Source: Glutamicibacter protophormiae (GTDB taxonomy: Bacteria > Actinomycetota > Actinomycetes > Actinomycetales > Micrococcaceae). From it: a stretch of 64,000 nucleotides of DNA. The stretch lies in assembly GCF_014647495.1 (NCBI RefSeq), contig NZ_BMPH01000009.1:62001-126000 (forward strand), given 5' to 3'. Shown piece by piece: positions 35,102 through 44,708 of this stretch. The position numbers were made by a program, and so were the translations under genes. The notes under the pieces are model-generated. The model had not been told where the DNA came from, did no database searches, and saw only the letters and a program-made list of their open reading frames with translations. The first letter of the stretch is position 1. Each line of letters opens with the position of its first letter.

Positions 35102-35758
35102 TCAGGCTTTGAAGTTGACGACCTTGCCCAGGGAAGTCCATCCCAGGGAGGCGTAGAGCTTTTGACCGTCGACCGAGGCGATCAGCAGGCCCTCGTCCAC
35201 GTCGTGTTCTTGGGCCAGCGAGGCCAGCGCACGCATGACCAGGGTGCCAAGACCCTTGCGGCGGAAGTCCGGGCCGGTGATGATGCGGTCGAAAATGGCG
35301 TAGCCTTCGACGGCGGAGACGTGGCCTGAGGCGGCGACGATTTCCTGGTTGTCTTCGGGGTGCAGCGAGACGTAGGCATGGGTGCCGTCGCGCTCAATCT
35401 GGAACATGAAACCTTCGGCGGGCAGCGGGACCTCGACGTCATGCACCGCCAGCTCGGTGACCATCAGTACCTCGTCGTCGGCGGCGACCTGCAGGCCGAC
35501 CTCGGCTGCGGTGGCCAGCAGCTGCTCGACGGAGTCGTCGAACGCAGTCAAACGGCGGTTAGGGTGCTTCTTCAGGGTTTCGGCGACAGCGGCGAGCTCT
35601 TCCTTGGAAGGGCCGTAGATAACGTATTCCCAGTCCTCGGTGGTGTCGTGACGCAACGCTGCATGGACGCGTCCCTCATTGCGGGTCTCATAACCGCGGG
35701 CTCCCGCCCAGCCGGCGACCCAAGTGCCAATCAGTTCATCGCTTGCGTTTGATGCCAT
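35102..35758 (-). CDS. GNAT-family N-acetyltransferase
   Basis: A 218-residue protein. The acetyl-CoA-binding motif A reads DFRRKGLGTLVMRALASLA (Q/RxxGxG/A type). The fold's first half is longer than usual, with WEYVIYGPSKEELAAVAETL. Substrate is unknown. A TAGGGT -10 element lies 6 nt before the ATG, so the message is probably leaderless. It is divergent from trhO. Confidence 0.85.
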   Translation of the reverse strand: MASNASDELIGTWVAGWAGARGYETRNEGRVHAALRHDTTEDWEYVIYGPSKEELAAVAETLKKHPNRRLTAFDDSVEQLLATAAEVGLQVAADDEVLMVTELAVHDVEVPLPAEGFMFQIERDGTHAYVSLHPEDNQEIVAASGHVSAVEGYAIFDRIITGPDFRRKGLGTLVMRALASLAQEHDVDEGLLIASVDGQKLYASLGWTSLGKVVNFKA

Positions 35759-35764
35759 ATCTTG

Positions 35765-35770
35765 ACCCTA
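35765..35770 (-). promoter_or_regulatory. Leaderless -10 element for the GNAT gene
   Basis: TAGGGT on the minus strand, 6 nt before the ATG at 35758. Confidence 0.55.
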
Positions 35771-35909
35771 CCTTGTCTTTCCTAGGAATTAGCTGACATT
35801 GCGCCAATCGTTGCCTAGTTGAAACGAAAGAATCCCCATTGCCCCCGGAAAAGCGCGCCGGAGAATGTGATTTTGCTCTTTCACCCGGCGTTTCATGCCG
35901 TTCAACCAC

Positions 35910-35915
35910 TAAACT
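35910..35915 (+). promoter_or_regulatory. Leaderless -10 element for trhO
   Basis: TAAACT, 6 nt before the GTG at 35922, with no ribosome site between. Confidence 0.6.
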
Positions 35916-35921
35916 TGTGGT

Positions 35922-36821
35922 GTGGCCATTGAACGAATTGTCTTGTATTACGCATTTACTCCGCTCCCCGACCCGGAGGCCGTCCGCCTGTGGCAGCGTT
36001 CGCTGCTGGAACGCTGGGGACTGCGCGGACGCATCATCATCTCTAAAGACGGCATCAACGGAACCGTCGGCGGCGAGCTGAGCGCCGTGAAGAAGTACGT
36101 GAAAGCGACCCGCGAATTCCCCGCCTTCAAGAAGATGGACATCAAGTGGTCCGAGGGCTCCGCTGCCGACTTCCCGCGCATCTCCGTCAAGGTCCGCGAC
36201 GAGATCGTCACCTTCGGTGCTCCGGGGGAGCTCGAGGTCGACGAAAACGGTGTCGTGGGCGGTGGAACGCACTTGCGCCCCGAGGAACTCCACGAACTGG
36301 TGGAAGCCAAGGAGCAGTCAGGCTCCAAGGTGCACTTCTTCGACGGCCGCAACGCCTTTGAAGCCCAGATCGGCAAGTTCAAGGACGCCATCGTCCCCGA
36401 GGTGGACACCACCCGGGACTTCGTCGCCGAACTGGATTCAGGGAAGTACGACCACCTGAAGGACCAGCCCGTGGTCACCTACTGCACCGGCGGGATCCGC
36501 TGCGAGGTGCTCTCCGCCCTGATGGTCAAGCGCGGTTTCCAAGAGGTTTACCAGATGCAGGGCGGCATTGTCCGCTACGGCGAGAAGTACGGCGACGCCG
36601 GCCTTTGGGAGGGCTCGCTGTACGTCTTCGACAAGCGCATGCACACCGAATTCACCGATGAAGCGGTGACTATCGGCGAATGCGTGGGCTGCCAGGGTCC
36701 GACGAACAAGTTCGAGAACTGCTCGAATCCTTCATGCCGAAATCTGCGGCTGTTCTGCGAGGACTGTGCCCAGGACGAGAAGCTGCGCACCTGCCCGGAC
36801 TGCAGCATGGCAGCCGATTAA
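35922..36821 (+). CDS. trhO: TrhO-type rhodanese, tRNA U34 hydroxylase
   Basis: A 299-residue protein. The N-terminal domain has [15 protein letters not shown] and [22 protein letters not shown]. The central rhodanese domain has [20 protein letters not shown] with the catalytic Cys. A Cys-rich tail follows ([16 protein letters not shown]... CPDC). In Escherichia and Bacillus, this family hydroxylates U34 of tRNA using molecular oxygen. It starts at the GTG at 35922, with a leaderless -10 element in front. Confidence 0.92.
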   Translation: MAIERIVLYYAFTPLPDPEAVRLWQRSLLERWGLRGRIIISKDGINGTVGGELSAVKKYVKATREFPAFKKMDIKWSEGSAADFPRISVKVRDEIVTFGAPGELEVDENGVVGGGTHLRPEELHELVEAKEQSGSKVHFFDGRNAFEAQIGKFKDAIVPEVDTTRDFVAELDSGKYDHLKDQPVVTYCTGGIRCEVLSALMVKRGFQEVYQMQGGIVRYGEKYGDAGLWEGSLYVFDKRMHTEFTDEAVTIGECVGCQGPTNKFENCSNPSCRNLRLFCEDCAQDEKLRTCPDCSMAAD

Positions 36822-36837
36822 TAGGCAAAATACCAGA

Positions 36838-36877
36838 AGGGCGGCAGGCGACCGGAGATCCGGCGGCCTGCCGCCCT
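36838..36877. terminator. Terminator between trhO and the second GNAT gene
   Basis: A perfect 12-bp stem (36838-36849 with 36866-36877) followed by TTTG; convergent genes. Confidence 0.8.
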
Positions 36878-36912
36878 TTGCCGTTCCCGGAAGGGGCGGC
36901 ATGGATTGCTGC

Positions 36913-37500
36913 TTATCCGGCCTGGACGGTGGCTTCCGGCCACAGGCCGAGCGAGGCGTCCTTGACGTCGGTTTCCTCGGTTTCATGTTTGTAGACCTTC
37001 AACCCGCGGGCCTCGTAGTTCGGCAGCGCGGCCGGACCGTCCAGCGAGCAGGTGTGCAGCCAGACGCGACCCACCGGCGGCAGCCCGGCGGTGCGCGAAT
37101 CCACCTCCCAGGCCTGGCGCAGCACTTCGGTCAGCAGCAGGCCGCCCAGGCCCTGGCCGATGGCCTGCGGGAAGAGCCCGAAGTAGAAGACCTCGACTTC
37201 GCTGCGTCCCTCGGCCACTTCGGTCACCAGCTCCACATATCCCTGCGGTGCGCCGTGGCGGTACAGCACCCAGGTCTCAGAGCCGTTTTTGCGCAGGACG
37301 GCGTCCCACTGCTCGCGGGTCGAATCCAGCCGGTCGGCCCAGTTCAGGTCGCTGCCCACGCTGCGGTAGAGGAACTTGGAATACTCTGGCGAGATGTCCT
37401 GCACCAACTCGATGCGCACGTCCTGGGGCGTGGGACGGGAGGAAGGCTTGATTTCCTCGGGGGAGAGCAATTGCAGGTAGGTAATCGTGACGTTGGTCAT
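36913..37500 (-). CDS. GNAT-family N-acetyltransferase
   Basis: A 195-residue protein. Motif A is FPQAIGQGLGGLLLTEVLRQAW, and PNYEARGL ends the fold. DLNWADRL before the motif is of the kind seen in relatives. Substrate is unknown. A TAAAAT -10 element lies 7 nt before the ATG. It is divergent from the methyltransferase gene. Confidence 0.82.
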   Translation of the reverse strand: MTNVTITYLQLLSPEEIKPSSRPTPQDVRIELVQDISPEYSKFLYRSVGSDLNWADRLDSTREQWDAVLRKNGSETWVLYRHGAPQGYVELVTEVAEGRSEVEVFYFGLFPQAIGQGLGGLLLTEVLRQAWEVDSRTAGLPPVGRVWLHTCSLDGPAALPNYEARGLKVYKHETEETDVKDASLGLWPEATVQAG

Positions 37501-37507
37501 GACCTAT

Positions 37508-37513
37508 ATTTTA
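37508..37513 (-). promoter_or_regulatory. Leaderless -10 element for the second GNAT gene
   Basis: TAAAAT on the minus strand, 7 nt before the ATG at 37500. Confidence 0.6.
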
Positions 37514-37562
37514 TGCAGGCCGGGCAGGAAAGTTCGCATCCGTTCCCTGCATGGGTACTCGG

Positions 37563-37568
37563 TAGACT
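37563..37568 (+). promoter_or_regulatory. Leaderless -10 element for the methyltransferase gene
   Basis: TAGACT, 7 nt before the GTG at 37576. Confidence 0.6.
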
Positions 37569-37575
37569 GGTGGGT

Positions 37576-39165
37576 GTGAATGCCGCCGAATTTTCAGCCC
37601 TTGAAGACGCCCCGCAGAGTTCCGATCTGCAACTGCTCGAACGACTCGCCGAAGACCTGACCGCAATCGGGTTCAACTACGGCGACGTCTCGCAGCTGCT
37701 GGGCGATGAAGCCACCGCGGCGCTGGCCCGCGACCAGATCCTGCCGGCCCTGCGCGTAATCGAGCGGGATGCTGCGGAAACCGAGCTGGCCTGCGCCTTC
37801 CGGATTTTCCAACTGGGCCGGACCGAGGCGGCCGCGGCGCTGAACCAGGCCTTCCCGAGCGTAAAGGTCGACGGCTTGCTGAAGCTCGGGCTGATCGAGC
37901 CATGGGCTTCGGGATACCGCGCCACCGTCGCGTTGACGCTGCACTCCTCGGATGCCGACGGCGAGCTGTGGGTGGCCCACGATCTCGGAGCGCACCAGCG
38001 TCCCGGCGTGCTGCGCACCGACCACGTGTTGGGCATCGGCCAGGCGTCGCTGACCCTGGCCCAGATCACGCTGCGTGAAAAGGTCGACCGCGCACTGGAT
38101 CTGGGCACCGGCTGCGGCATCCAGCTCTTCCACCTGCTGGGCCACGCCAACCACGTCACCGCCACCGACCTGTCGGCCCGTGCGCTGGCGTTCACCCGTT
38201 TCAACCTGCTGCTGAACCACAAGGTGCTGCAGCTGGATCCGCGCAATCTCCAGGAACGCGTCAGCCTGCTGCGCGGCAGCCTGTTCGAACCGGTGGCAGG
38301 GCAGAAGTTCGACCTGATCGCCTCTAACCCGCCGTTCGTGATCACCCCGCGCCGCGCCACCGAGCGCGAGAAGGACCGCTTCACCTACCGTGACGGCGGC
38401 ATGTCCGGGGACCGCTTGGTCAGCACGGTCATCGCCCAGGCGGGGGACTTCCTGAACCCCGGCGCATCGATGCAGATGCTTTCGAACTGGGAGATTCATC
38501 GTCTGGATGATGAATCGAATGAACCATGGGACCTTCGGCTCAAGAGCTGGTTCCCCGAGGACCTCGACGTGTGGGTCATCGAGCGCGAGCAGACTACCCC
38601 GAGCGTTTACGCCGAAACCTGGCTGCGCGACGCTTCGCAGACCGAGGAGAGCTCCTCCTACGCCGCCGCCTACAACGCCTACCTGAATGATTTCGAATCG
38701 CGGGGAGTGGGGGCGATCGGTTTCGGACTGGTGTACTTCCGCAAGTCCGCCACCGGTACTGCGGCCCTGCGGCGCTTCGAGCAGATCACCCACCCCATCG
38801 AGCAGCCGGTGGCAGGCACCCTGCAGCGAGATATCGCGATGGCCGACGAACTGGCCGCGGCGGGAGAGGGCTTCCGCGACTGGCGTCTAGTGGTGGCCGA
38901 CGACGTCACGGAGGAACGCCACCAGCGCCCTGGTGCCGAGCATCCCGGAGTGATCCTGCTGCGCCAGGGGGCGGGGCTGCGCCGCACCGAACTGTTGGAT
39001 ACGGCGCAAGCGGGTTTCGCCTCCGCCTGCGACGGGGATTTGTCGGTCTCGCAGCTGGTTAACGCGCTTGACTCGCTGATCGGGGAAGGCGAGGAAGACT
39101 TCACCGGACGGCTTTATGAAGCGGTGGCCCGACTATTGCGACATGGCCTGCTTCGAAAAATGTGA
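37576..39165 (+). CDS. Class I SAM-dependent methyltransferase with an N-terminal DUF7059-like domain
   Basis: A 529-residue protein. The N-terminal ~170 residues form a winged-helix-like domain (DLTAIGFNYGDVSQLLG). A Rossmann methyltransferase domain follows with ALDLGTGCGIQLFHLL (motif I), VTATDLSARAL and the catalytic loop SNPPFVITP, typical of N-methylation of bases or Gln (HemK/RlmG type). The C-terminal ~200 residues are less conserved. The target is unknown. The GTG start at 37576 is supported by the -10 spacing; the frame is open far upstream by chance. Confidence 0.86.
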   Translation: MNAAEFSALEDAPQSSDLQLLERLAEDLTAIGFNYGDVSQLLGDEATAALARDQILPALRVIERDAAETELACAFRIFQLGRTEAAAALNQAFPSVKVDGLLKLGLIEPWASGYRATVALTLHSSDADGELWVAHDLGAHQRPGVLRTDHVLGIGQASLTLAQITLREKVDRALDLGTGCGIQLFHLLGHANHVTATDLSARALAFTRFNLLLNHKVLQLDPRNLQERVSLLRGSLFEPVAGQKFDLIASNPPFVITPRRATEREKDRFTYRDGGMSGDRLVSTVIAQAGDFLNPGASMQMLSNWEIHRLDDESNEPWDLRLKSWFPEDLDVWVIEREQTTPSVYAETWLRDASQTEESSSYAAAYNAYLNDFESRGVGAIGFGLVYFRKSATGTAALRRFEQITHPIEQPVAGTLQRDIAMADELAAAGEGFRDWRLVVADDVTEERHQRPGAEHPGVILLRQGAGLRRTELLDTAQAGFASACDGDLSVSQLVNALDSLIGEGEEDFTGRLYEAVARLLRHGLLRKM

Positions 39166-39188
39166 AACAAGCGCTAAAGTTTTTCGGT

Positions 39189-39839
39189 ATGACAGGGAAC
39201 ACATACCAGGAGCACGCTTTGGCGACGCAGGACGACAAGGGCGCTGTTCCGCAAGTCGTCTCCATTACCGATCCGCAGGCGATCCGGGCCCTGGCTCATG
39301 ATGCACGCTTGATCGTGCTTGACGAACTTTTCGCTTCGCAGACCACGCGCACCGCCACGGAGCTCGCATCGCTGTGCGATTTGACACCCAGCGCCATGAG
39401 TTACCACCTGCGCGCGCTGGAGAAATACGGCTACGTCATCCGTGCAGCCAGCGAGGGTGACGCCCGCGAACGACGTTGGCGCGCCGCGGGTGAACGCCTC
39501 GAGCTGAACACCCAGATTGACTCCGCCAACGCAAAGACCGCGTACCTGAATGTGCAGTTGAACGCATTCAGGACACGCCTGAATGACGAGGTGCAGCGCC
39601 GCGAGGCGGAAGCGAAGGCGGGCATCGCCCCGTCGCCGGACCGGCCGCCCATGCTGACTAGCGGATTGGTCTTCCTCTCGGAGGAAAAACAGCTGGAGTT
39701 CAACCGCCGACTGCTGGACCTCGTCTACGAGTATGAAGCCATGGCCACGGCCGAGGAACGCAGCATCGACTCACAGCGTATGTTCTACTTAATCTCGTTG
39801 CTTCCCGAGTACCCGAGCGTCGGGGAGGCTAAGTCCTAG
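39189..39839 (+). CDS. ArsR-family winged-helix regulator
   Basis: About 216 residues. The HTH domain reads SITDPQAIRALAHDARLIVLDELF followed by TATELASLCDLTPSAMSYHLRALEKYGYV, the ArsR/SmtB-type recognition region. The long C-terminal part is helical. No metal-binding Cys cluster is seen. The start is uncertain: an ATG at 39189 has TAAAGT 8 nt upstream (leaderless), while a TTG at 39219 has AGGAG at good spacing. The gene sits alone between the methyltransferase and topA. Confidence 0.8.
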   Translation: MTGNTYQEHALATQDDKGAVPQVVSITDPQAIRALAHDARLIVLDELFASQTTRTATELASLCDLTPSAMSYHLRALEKYGYVIRAASEGDARERRWRAAGERLELNTQIDSANAKTAYLNVQLNAFRTRLNDEVQRREAEAKAGIAPSPDRPPMLTSGLVFLSEEKQLEFNRRLLDLVYEYEAMATAEERSIDSQRMFYLISLLPEYPSVGEAKS

Positions 39840-39990
39840 AAATATGTCTGGCGCAGGATCTTTCGATTTTCGGTGTAATATCATCGGGAATTGGGCCTCG
39901 CACTGCAGGCTCAATGAGTCAAAGCTGCGCTGGCGGCATGAGGGGCACCCCATTGGGGCTCCGGCATGCCGCGTTGTCTGAAGGAGAGCC

Positions 39991-42780
39991 GTGCCCGCCA
40001 AGGCCAAGGAAAAGACCGGTAAGAAACTCGTCATCGTCGAGTCTCCTGCCAAGGTGAAGTCGATCGCCAAGTATTTGGGTGAAGGCTTCGATGTGGACGC
40101 TTCGGTAGGCCACATCCGTGATCTTCCGCAGCCCTCGGAACTTCCCACCGAGCTGAAAAAGACCTCGGTCGGCAAGTTCGCCGTCGATCTGGACAACGAT
40201 TTCGAGCCGTATTACGTTGTCTACCCGGACAAGAAGAAGCGCGTCTCCGAGCTGAAGGCAAAGCTCAAGGAAGCCGACGAACTCTACCTCGCAACCGATG
40301 CGGACCGCGAAGGCGAAGCCATCGCGTGGCACCTGCTGCAGGTGCTCAAGCCCAAGGTTCCGGTGCGCCGCCTGGCCTTCACCGAAATCACCAAGGAAGG
40401 CATCGCCCGCGCGCTGGAAAACATGCGCGAACTGGATACCGACCTGGTCGACGCGCAGGAAACCCGCCGCGTGCTGGACCGCCTCTACGGTTACGAGATC
40501 TCCCCGGTGCTCTGGCGCAAGGTCGCACGCGGCCTGTCCGCCGGCCGCGTGCAGTCCGTGGCCACCCGCCTGGTGGTGGAGCGCGAGCGCGAGCGTATGG
40601 CCTTCATCTCCGCCGGCTACTGGGACATCAAGGGCACCTTCGCCACCGGCAACGGAGAGTCCTTTGCAGCCAAGCTTTCCTCGGTGGACGGCGCCCGCGT
40701 AGCGTCCGGCCGCGACTTCGACGACCGCGGCCAGCTCAAGACCGCGCGCACCAAGTTGGCGCACCTGGACCAGGCCTCGGCCGAATCGCTGGTGGCCAAC
40801 CTGGCCAACACCGACTTCGCCGTTACCTCGGTCGAGGACAAGCCGTACACCCGCCGCCCGGCGGCCCCGTTCACCACCTCCACGCTGCAGCAGGAAGCCA
40901 GCCGCAAGCTGCGCTGGAGCTCCAAGCTGACCATGCAGATCGCCCAGCGCCTGTATGAAAACGGCTACATCACCTACATGCGTACCGACTCGGTGTTCCT
41001 GTCCAACGAGGCAGTGACCGCGGCCCGCAAGCAGGCCACCGAGCTGTACGGCGCGGACTCAGTCCCGGAGAAGCCGCGCGTCTACAAGGCCAAGTCCGAC
41101 GCCGCCCAGGAAGCCCATGAGGCCATCCGCCCGGCCGGCGACATGTTCCGCCGCCCGACCGACGTACGCTCCGCGCTGTCCAAGGACGAATACGTCCTTT
41201 ACGAACTGATCTGGAAGCGCACCGTCGCCTCGCAGATGGCCGACGCCAAGGGCTTCACCGCCACCATCAAGCTCGCCGGCACCGCCAGCGACTCCCGTGT
41301 GGCAGAATTCTCCGCCTCCGGAACCGTGATCACCTTCCGCGGCTTCCTGTCCGCCTATGAGGAAGGCAAGGACCAGGAGCGTTCGGAAAACGCCGAAGCC
41401 GAGAACGCCGAAGCCCGCCTTCCGCAGCTGTCCGCGGGCCAGCCGCTGGCCGGAGACGAGCTGACCGCGCTGGGCCACGAAACCACCCCGCCGGCCCGCT
41501 ACACCGAAGCATCGATCGTGGCCGAGCTGGAAAAGCGCGAGATCGGCCGTCCATCGACCTACGCGCCGACGATCTCCACCATCATGGACCGCGGCTACGT
41601 CACCAAGCGCGGCGGCGCCCTGGTCCCGAGCTGGATCGCATTCTCCGTCATCCGCCTGCTTGAGGAGCACTTCGCGCAGTACGTCGACTACGACTTCACC
41701 GCCCGGCTGGAAGACGACCTGGACGAGATCGCCAAGGGCCAGCGCGCCCGCACCGACTGGCTGAACCTGTTCTACTTCGGCAAGGACAACACCGAGGGCC
41801 TGAAGCACGTGGTGGAGAACCTGGGCGACATCGACGCCCGCGCCATCAACTCCATCAAGATCACCGATGACATCACCCTGCGCGTCGGCAAGTTCGGCCC
41901 GTATCTGGAACGCGCCCTGCCCGAAGGCGCAGAGGAAGGCACCGAGCCGCAGCGCGCCAACGTGCCCGAGGACCTGGCGCCGGACGAGCTGACCGCGGAA
42001 AAGGCCGAAGAACTGTTCGCCAACTCCCAGGTCTCGGAGAAGGAACTGGGCGTCGACCCGGCCACCGGCCGCAAGATCGTGGCCAAGGACGGACGCTACG
42101 GCGCCTACGTCACCGAGGTCATCCCGGAGCTGACCGAAGAGGAAATCGCGGCCCAGCCGGTCGAATACTACAAGAACGGCAAGCCGAAGCCGCCGAAGAA
42201 GCCGGCCAAGGTCAAGCCGCGCACCGGCAGCCTGTTCAAGTCCATGTCGGTGGAGACCGTGACGCTGGATGACGCGCTGAAGCTGCTGAGCCTGCCGCGG
42301 GTGCTGGGCGCGGACGCCGAGGGCGAAGAGATCACCGTCCAGAACGGACGCTTCGGCCCGTACCTGAAGAAGGGCAGCGACTCGCGCTCCATCGAGACCG
42401 AGGAGCAGATCTTCACGATCACCCTGGACGAGGCGTTGGCCATCTACGCGCAGCCCAAGCAGCGCGGCCGCCGCGCCGCGGTGCCGCCCCTGGCGGAGTT
42501 CGGCGTGGACCCGACCAGCGAGAAGAACATCGTGGTGAAGGACGGACGCTTCGGCCCGTACATCACCGACGGCGTCACCAACATCACCGTTCCGCGCGGC
42601 ACCTCGCTGGAGGAGCTGACCCGTGAGCAGGCCATCGAGCTGCTGGCGGACAAGCGCGCCCGCGGCCCGGTGAAGCGCACCGCTGCGAAGAAGGCGCCGG
42701 CCTCCAAGGCCCCGGCCAAGAAACCGGCGGCCAAGAAGGCCCCGGCGAAAAAGCCGGCCGCGAAGAGCACCGAGAAGTAA
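39991..42780 (+). CDS. topA: DNA topoisomerase I (type IA)
   Basis: A 929-residue enzyme that relaxes negative supercoils. The Toprim domain has VIVESPAKVKSIAKYLG with Glu17 and ATDADREGEAIAWHL with Asp103/Asp105. The active-site Tyr329 is in YITYMRTDSVF. The C-terminal region has several repeats with the pattern GRFGPYL/YI (Topo_C repeats), and no zinc fingers. It ends in a Lys/Ala/Pro tail (AAKKAPAKKP) typical of Actinobacteria. The GTG start has GAAGGAGA at good spacing. Confidence 0.97.
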   Translation: MPAKAKEKTGKKLVIVESPAKVKSIAKYLGEGFDVDASVGHIRDLPQPSELPTELKKTSVGKFAVDLDNDFEPYYVVYPDKKKRVSELKAKLKEADELYLATDADREGEAIAWHLLQVLKPKVPVRRLAFTEITKEGIARALENMRELDTDLVDAQETRRVLDRLYGYEISPVLWRKVARGLSAGRVQSVATRLVVERERERMAFISAGYWDIKGTFATGNGESFAAKLSSVDGARVASGRDFDDRGQLKTARTKLAHLDQASAESLVANLANTDFAVTSVEDKPYTRRPAAPFTTSTLQQEASRKLRWSSKLTMQIAQRLYENGYITYMRTDSVFLSNEAVTAARKQATELYGADSVPEKPRVYKAKSDAAQEAHEAIRPAGDMFRRPTDVRSALSKDEYVLYELIWKRTVASQMADAKGFTATIKLAGTASDSRVAEFSASGTVITFRGFLSAYEEGKDQERSENAEAENAEARLPQLSAGQPLAGDELTALGHETTPPARYTEASIVAELEKREIGRPSTYAPTISTIMDRGYVTKRGGALVPSWIAFSVIRLLEEHFAQYVDYDFTARLEDDLDEIAKGQRARTDWLNLFYFGKDNTEGLKHVVENLGDIDARAINSIKITDDITLRVGKFGPYLERALPEGAEEGTEPQRANVPEDLAPDELTAEKAEELFANSQVSEKELGVDPATGRKIVAKDGRYGAYVTEVIPELTEEEIAAQPVEYYKNGKPKPPKKPAKVKPRTGSLFKSMSVETVTLDDALKLLSLPRVLGADAEGEEITVQNGRFGPYLKKGSDSRSIETEEQIFTITLDEALAIYAQPKQRGRRAAVPPLAEFGVDPTSEKNIVVKDGRFGPYITDGVTNITVPRGTSLEELTREQAIELLADKRARGPVKRTAAKKAPASKAPAKKPAAKKAPAKKPAAKSTEK

Positions 42781-42810
42781 ACCGAGCACCACCCCGTTGA
42801 GGAGCGCACC

Positions 42811-43827
42811 ATGAGACTAGGCGTACTGGATATCGGATCCAATACCGTGCACCTGCTGCTGGTCGATGCGTACCCCGGCGCCCGCCCGGTGCCCTATGCT
42901 TCGCATAAGCGTCCGCTGTCGCTGGTGCGCTACCTCAACGACTACGGTGCGATTACCGAAGAAGGCCAGAACGAGCTGATCTCGTTCATCTCGGAGGCTG
43001 CCGAGTTTGCCAGCAGCCACCAAGTGGAAGACTTCATGGCCTTCTGCACTTCCGCCATCCGCGAGTCCTCCAACGGCCACGCGGTGCTGGAACGTGTCAA
43101 GCACGAGACCGGAGTCACCCTGCTGGAACTGTCCGGCGAGGAAGAAGCCGGGATGACGTTCTACGCGGTGCGCCGCTGGTTCGGCTGGTCCTCGGAGTCC
43201 ATCCTGAACCTGGACATGGGCGGAGGGTCCCTGGAACTGGCCTTGGGCACCGACGAGTTCCCACAAGTGGCGTTCTCGGTGCCGCTGGGCGCCGGCCGGT
43301 TGACCCGCGAATGGCTGCCCAACGACCTGCCGGGCATCAAGGAAGTGCGCGAGCTGCGCAACTACGTGCGCGACGTGCTCACCGACCCGACCACCGAGCT
43401 GCGCCAGTACGGCAAACCCACCCTGGCCACCGCCACCTCAAAGACCTTCAGGTCGCTGGCCCGCATCACCGGAGCCGCCCCGAGCACCGAGGGGCCCTAC
43501 GTCAAACGCGTGCTGCACCGGGACGCGCTGAAGATCTGGACCAATCGCCTGACCGCCATGAGCTGGGCCGAACGCGCCGAACTGCCGGGCGTTGCGGAGA
43601 TCCGCGCGCCGCAGCTGCTGGCTGGCGCGATCGTGGCCCACGAGGCCATGAGCGCGCTGAAGCTGAAAACCGTGCGCATCTGCCCCTGGGCGTTGCGTGA
43701 AGGATTGATGCTCAGGCGTTTTGATCACGTGATGTTCGACTCTACGACCCCGCTCAGTAGTAGCGTTGGGGTAGGGGAAGTTGCCTTGGGCTCCACCGTC
43801 CGGCAGATGGCGGAGAAGCAAAACTAG
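42811..43827 (+). CDS. Ppx/GppA-type exopolyphosphatase family protein
   Basis: A 338-residue protein with LGVLDIGSNTVHLLLVD at the start (actin-like phosphate 1), FCTSAIRESSNG, LSGEEEAGMTFYAV and LNLDMGGGSLELALG (phosphate 2). Actinobacterial relatives such as Rv0496 hydrolyse short polyphosphate. It lies 30 bp after topA and 55 bp before the TIM-barrel gene. An actinobacterial ppx, TIM-barrel, proC order is kept. Confidence 0.92.
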   Translation: MRLGVLDIGSNTVHLLLVDAYPGARPVPYASHKRPLSLVRYLNDYGAITEEGQNELISFISEAAEFASSHQVEDFMAFCTSAIRESSNGHAVLERVKHETGVTLLELSGEEEAGMTFYAVRRWFGWSSESILNLDMGGGSLELALGTDEFPQVAFSVPLGAGRLTREWLPNDLPGIKEVRELRNYVRDVLTDPTTELRQYGKPTLATATSKTFRSLARITGAAPSTEGPYVKRVLHRDALKIWTNRLTAMSWAERAELPGVAEIRAPQLLAGAIVAHEAMSALKLKTVRICPWALREGLMLRRFDHVMFDSTTPLSSSVGVGEVALGSTVRQMAEKQN

Positions 43828-43882
43828 GTATCCTCGGATATAAGCGATCGGCGTCAGCCGGTTCGGTTAGGAGGGCATGACC

Positions 43883-44704
43883 ATGGAAGTACATTCACCC
43901 GCGAAAGTCCCGGTGACGCTCTCAAGTGCCTCCGTCTACCCGCTGACGGTCCACGATGCCTTTGCCATGGCCAAGGACCTCGGCTATGACGGCCTAGAGG
44001 TGCTGATCACCGGCAACGCGGCCAGCCAGTCGGCGACCGCGTTGCGGGCGCTGATGGACAAGTACCAGCTGCCCATCATGGCGATCCACGCGCCGACCCT
44101 GCTGCTGACCCAGCAGGTCTGGGGATCGGCCTGGGCCAAGATCGAGCGTTCGGTCATCCTCGCGCAGGCCGTGGGCGCCGGCGTTGTGGTGGCCCACCCG
44201 CCGTTCCGCTGGCAGGGCAGCTACGCGGAGGAATTCGCCGAAGGCGTGCACCGCATCACCGAGAGCACCGGAATGAAGATCGCGGTCGAGAACATGTACC
44301 CGTGGCGCGCCCGCGGCCGCGAGGCCAAGATGTACCTGCCGCACTGGAACCCGGTTCCGCAGTCCTACCAGCACGTCACCTGGGATTTCTCGCATGCGGC
44401 CATTGCCAACATGGACTCGCGCCAGGCCATGGAGGACCTGGGCACGCGCCTGGCCCATGTGCACCTGTGCGACGGCCTGGACAACGGCAAGGACGAGCAT
44501 CTGGTTCCGGGTCTGGGAACCCAGCGCGTCTCCGAATCGCTGCAGTACCTGCACGAGAGCGACTGGGAGGGCGTGATTGCCGTGGAGGTCTCCACCCGCA
44601 AGGCCAAAAACGCCGGCCAGAAGGAAGAATGGCTGGGCAATACCTTGCAATTCGCCCGGGAGCACTTCAACGTCAGCAAAGATCCCAAGCCAGTGGCAAA
44701 ATAG
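43883..44704 (+). CDS. Sugar phosphate isomerase/epimerase-like TIM barrel protein
   Basis: A 273-residue AP endonuclease 2/xylose-isomerase-like barrel. Seen: GYDGLEVLI, MAIHAPTLLLTQ, VVVAHPPFRWQG, IAVENMYPW, VTWDFSHA and HLCDGLDNGKDEHLVPG, with metal-ligand His, Glu and Asp residues. Homologues lie beside proC in mycobacteria (Rv0498). Its substrate is unknown. The AGGAGG site at 43869 has correct spacing to the ATG at 43883, so that is chosen over the ATG at 43877. Confidence 0.85.
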   Translation: MEVHSPAKVPVTLSSASVYPLTVHDAFAMAKDLGYDGLEVLITGNAASQSATALRALMDKYQLPIMAIHAPTLLLTQQVWGSAWAKIERSVILAQAVGAGVVVAHPPFRWQGSYAEEFAEGVHRITESTGMKIAVENMYPWRARGREAKMYLPHWNPVPQSYQHVTWDFSHAAIANMDSRQAMEDLGTRLAHVHLCDGLDNGKDEHLVPGLGTQRVSESLQYLHESDWEGVIAVEVSTRKAKNAGQKEEWLGNTLQFAREHFNVSKDPKPVAK

Positions 44705-44708
44705 CCAT

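Noticed and set aside
36766-37575. N-terminal extension of the methyltransferase frame
   Set aside because: It is antisense to the second GNAT gene; the GTG at 37576 has a promoter at proper spacing.
41059-42792. 577-residue minus-strand frame opposite topA
   Set aside because: Leucine/glycine/arginine-rich mirror of topA codons, with no family motif.
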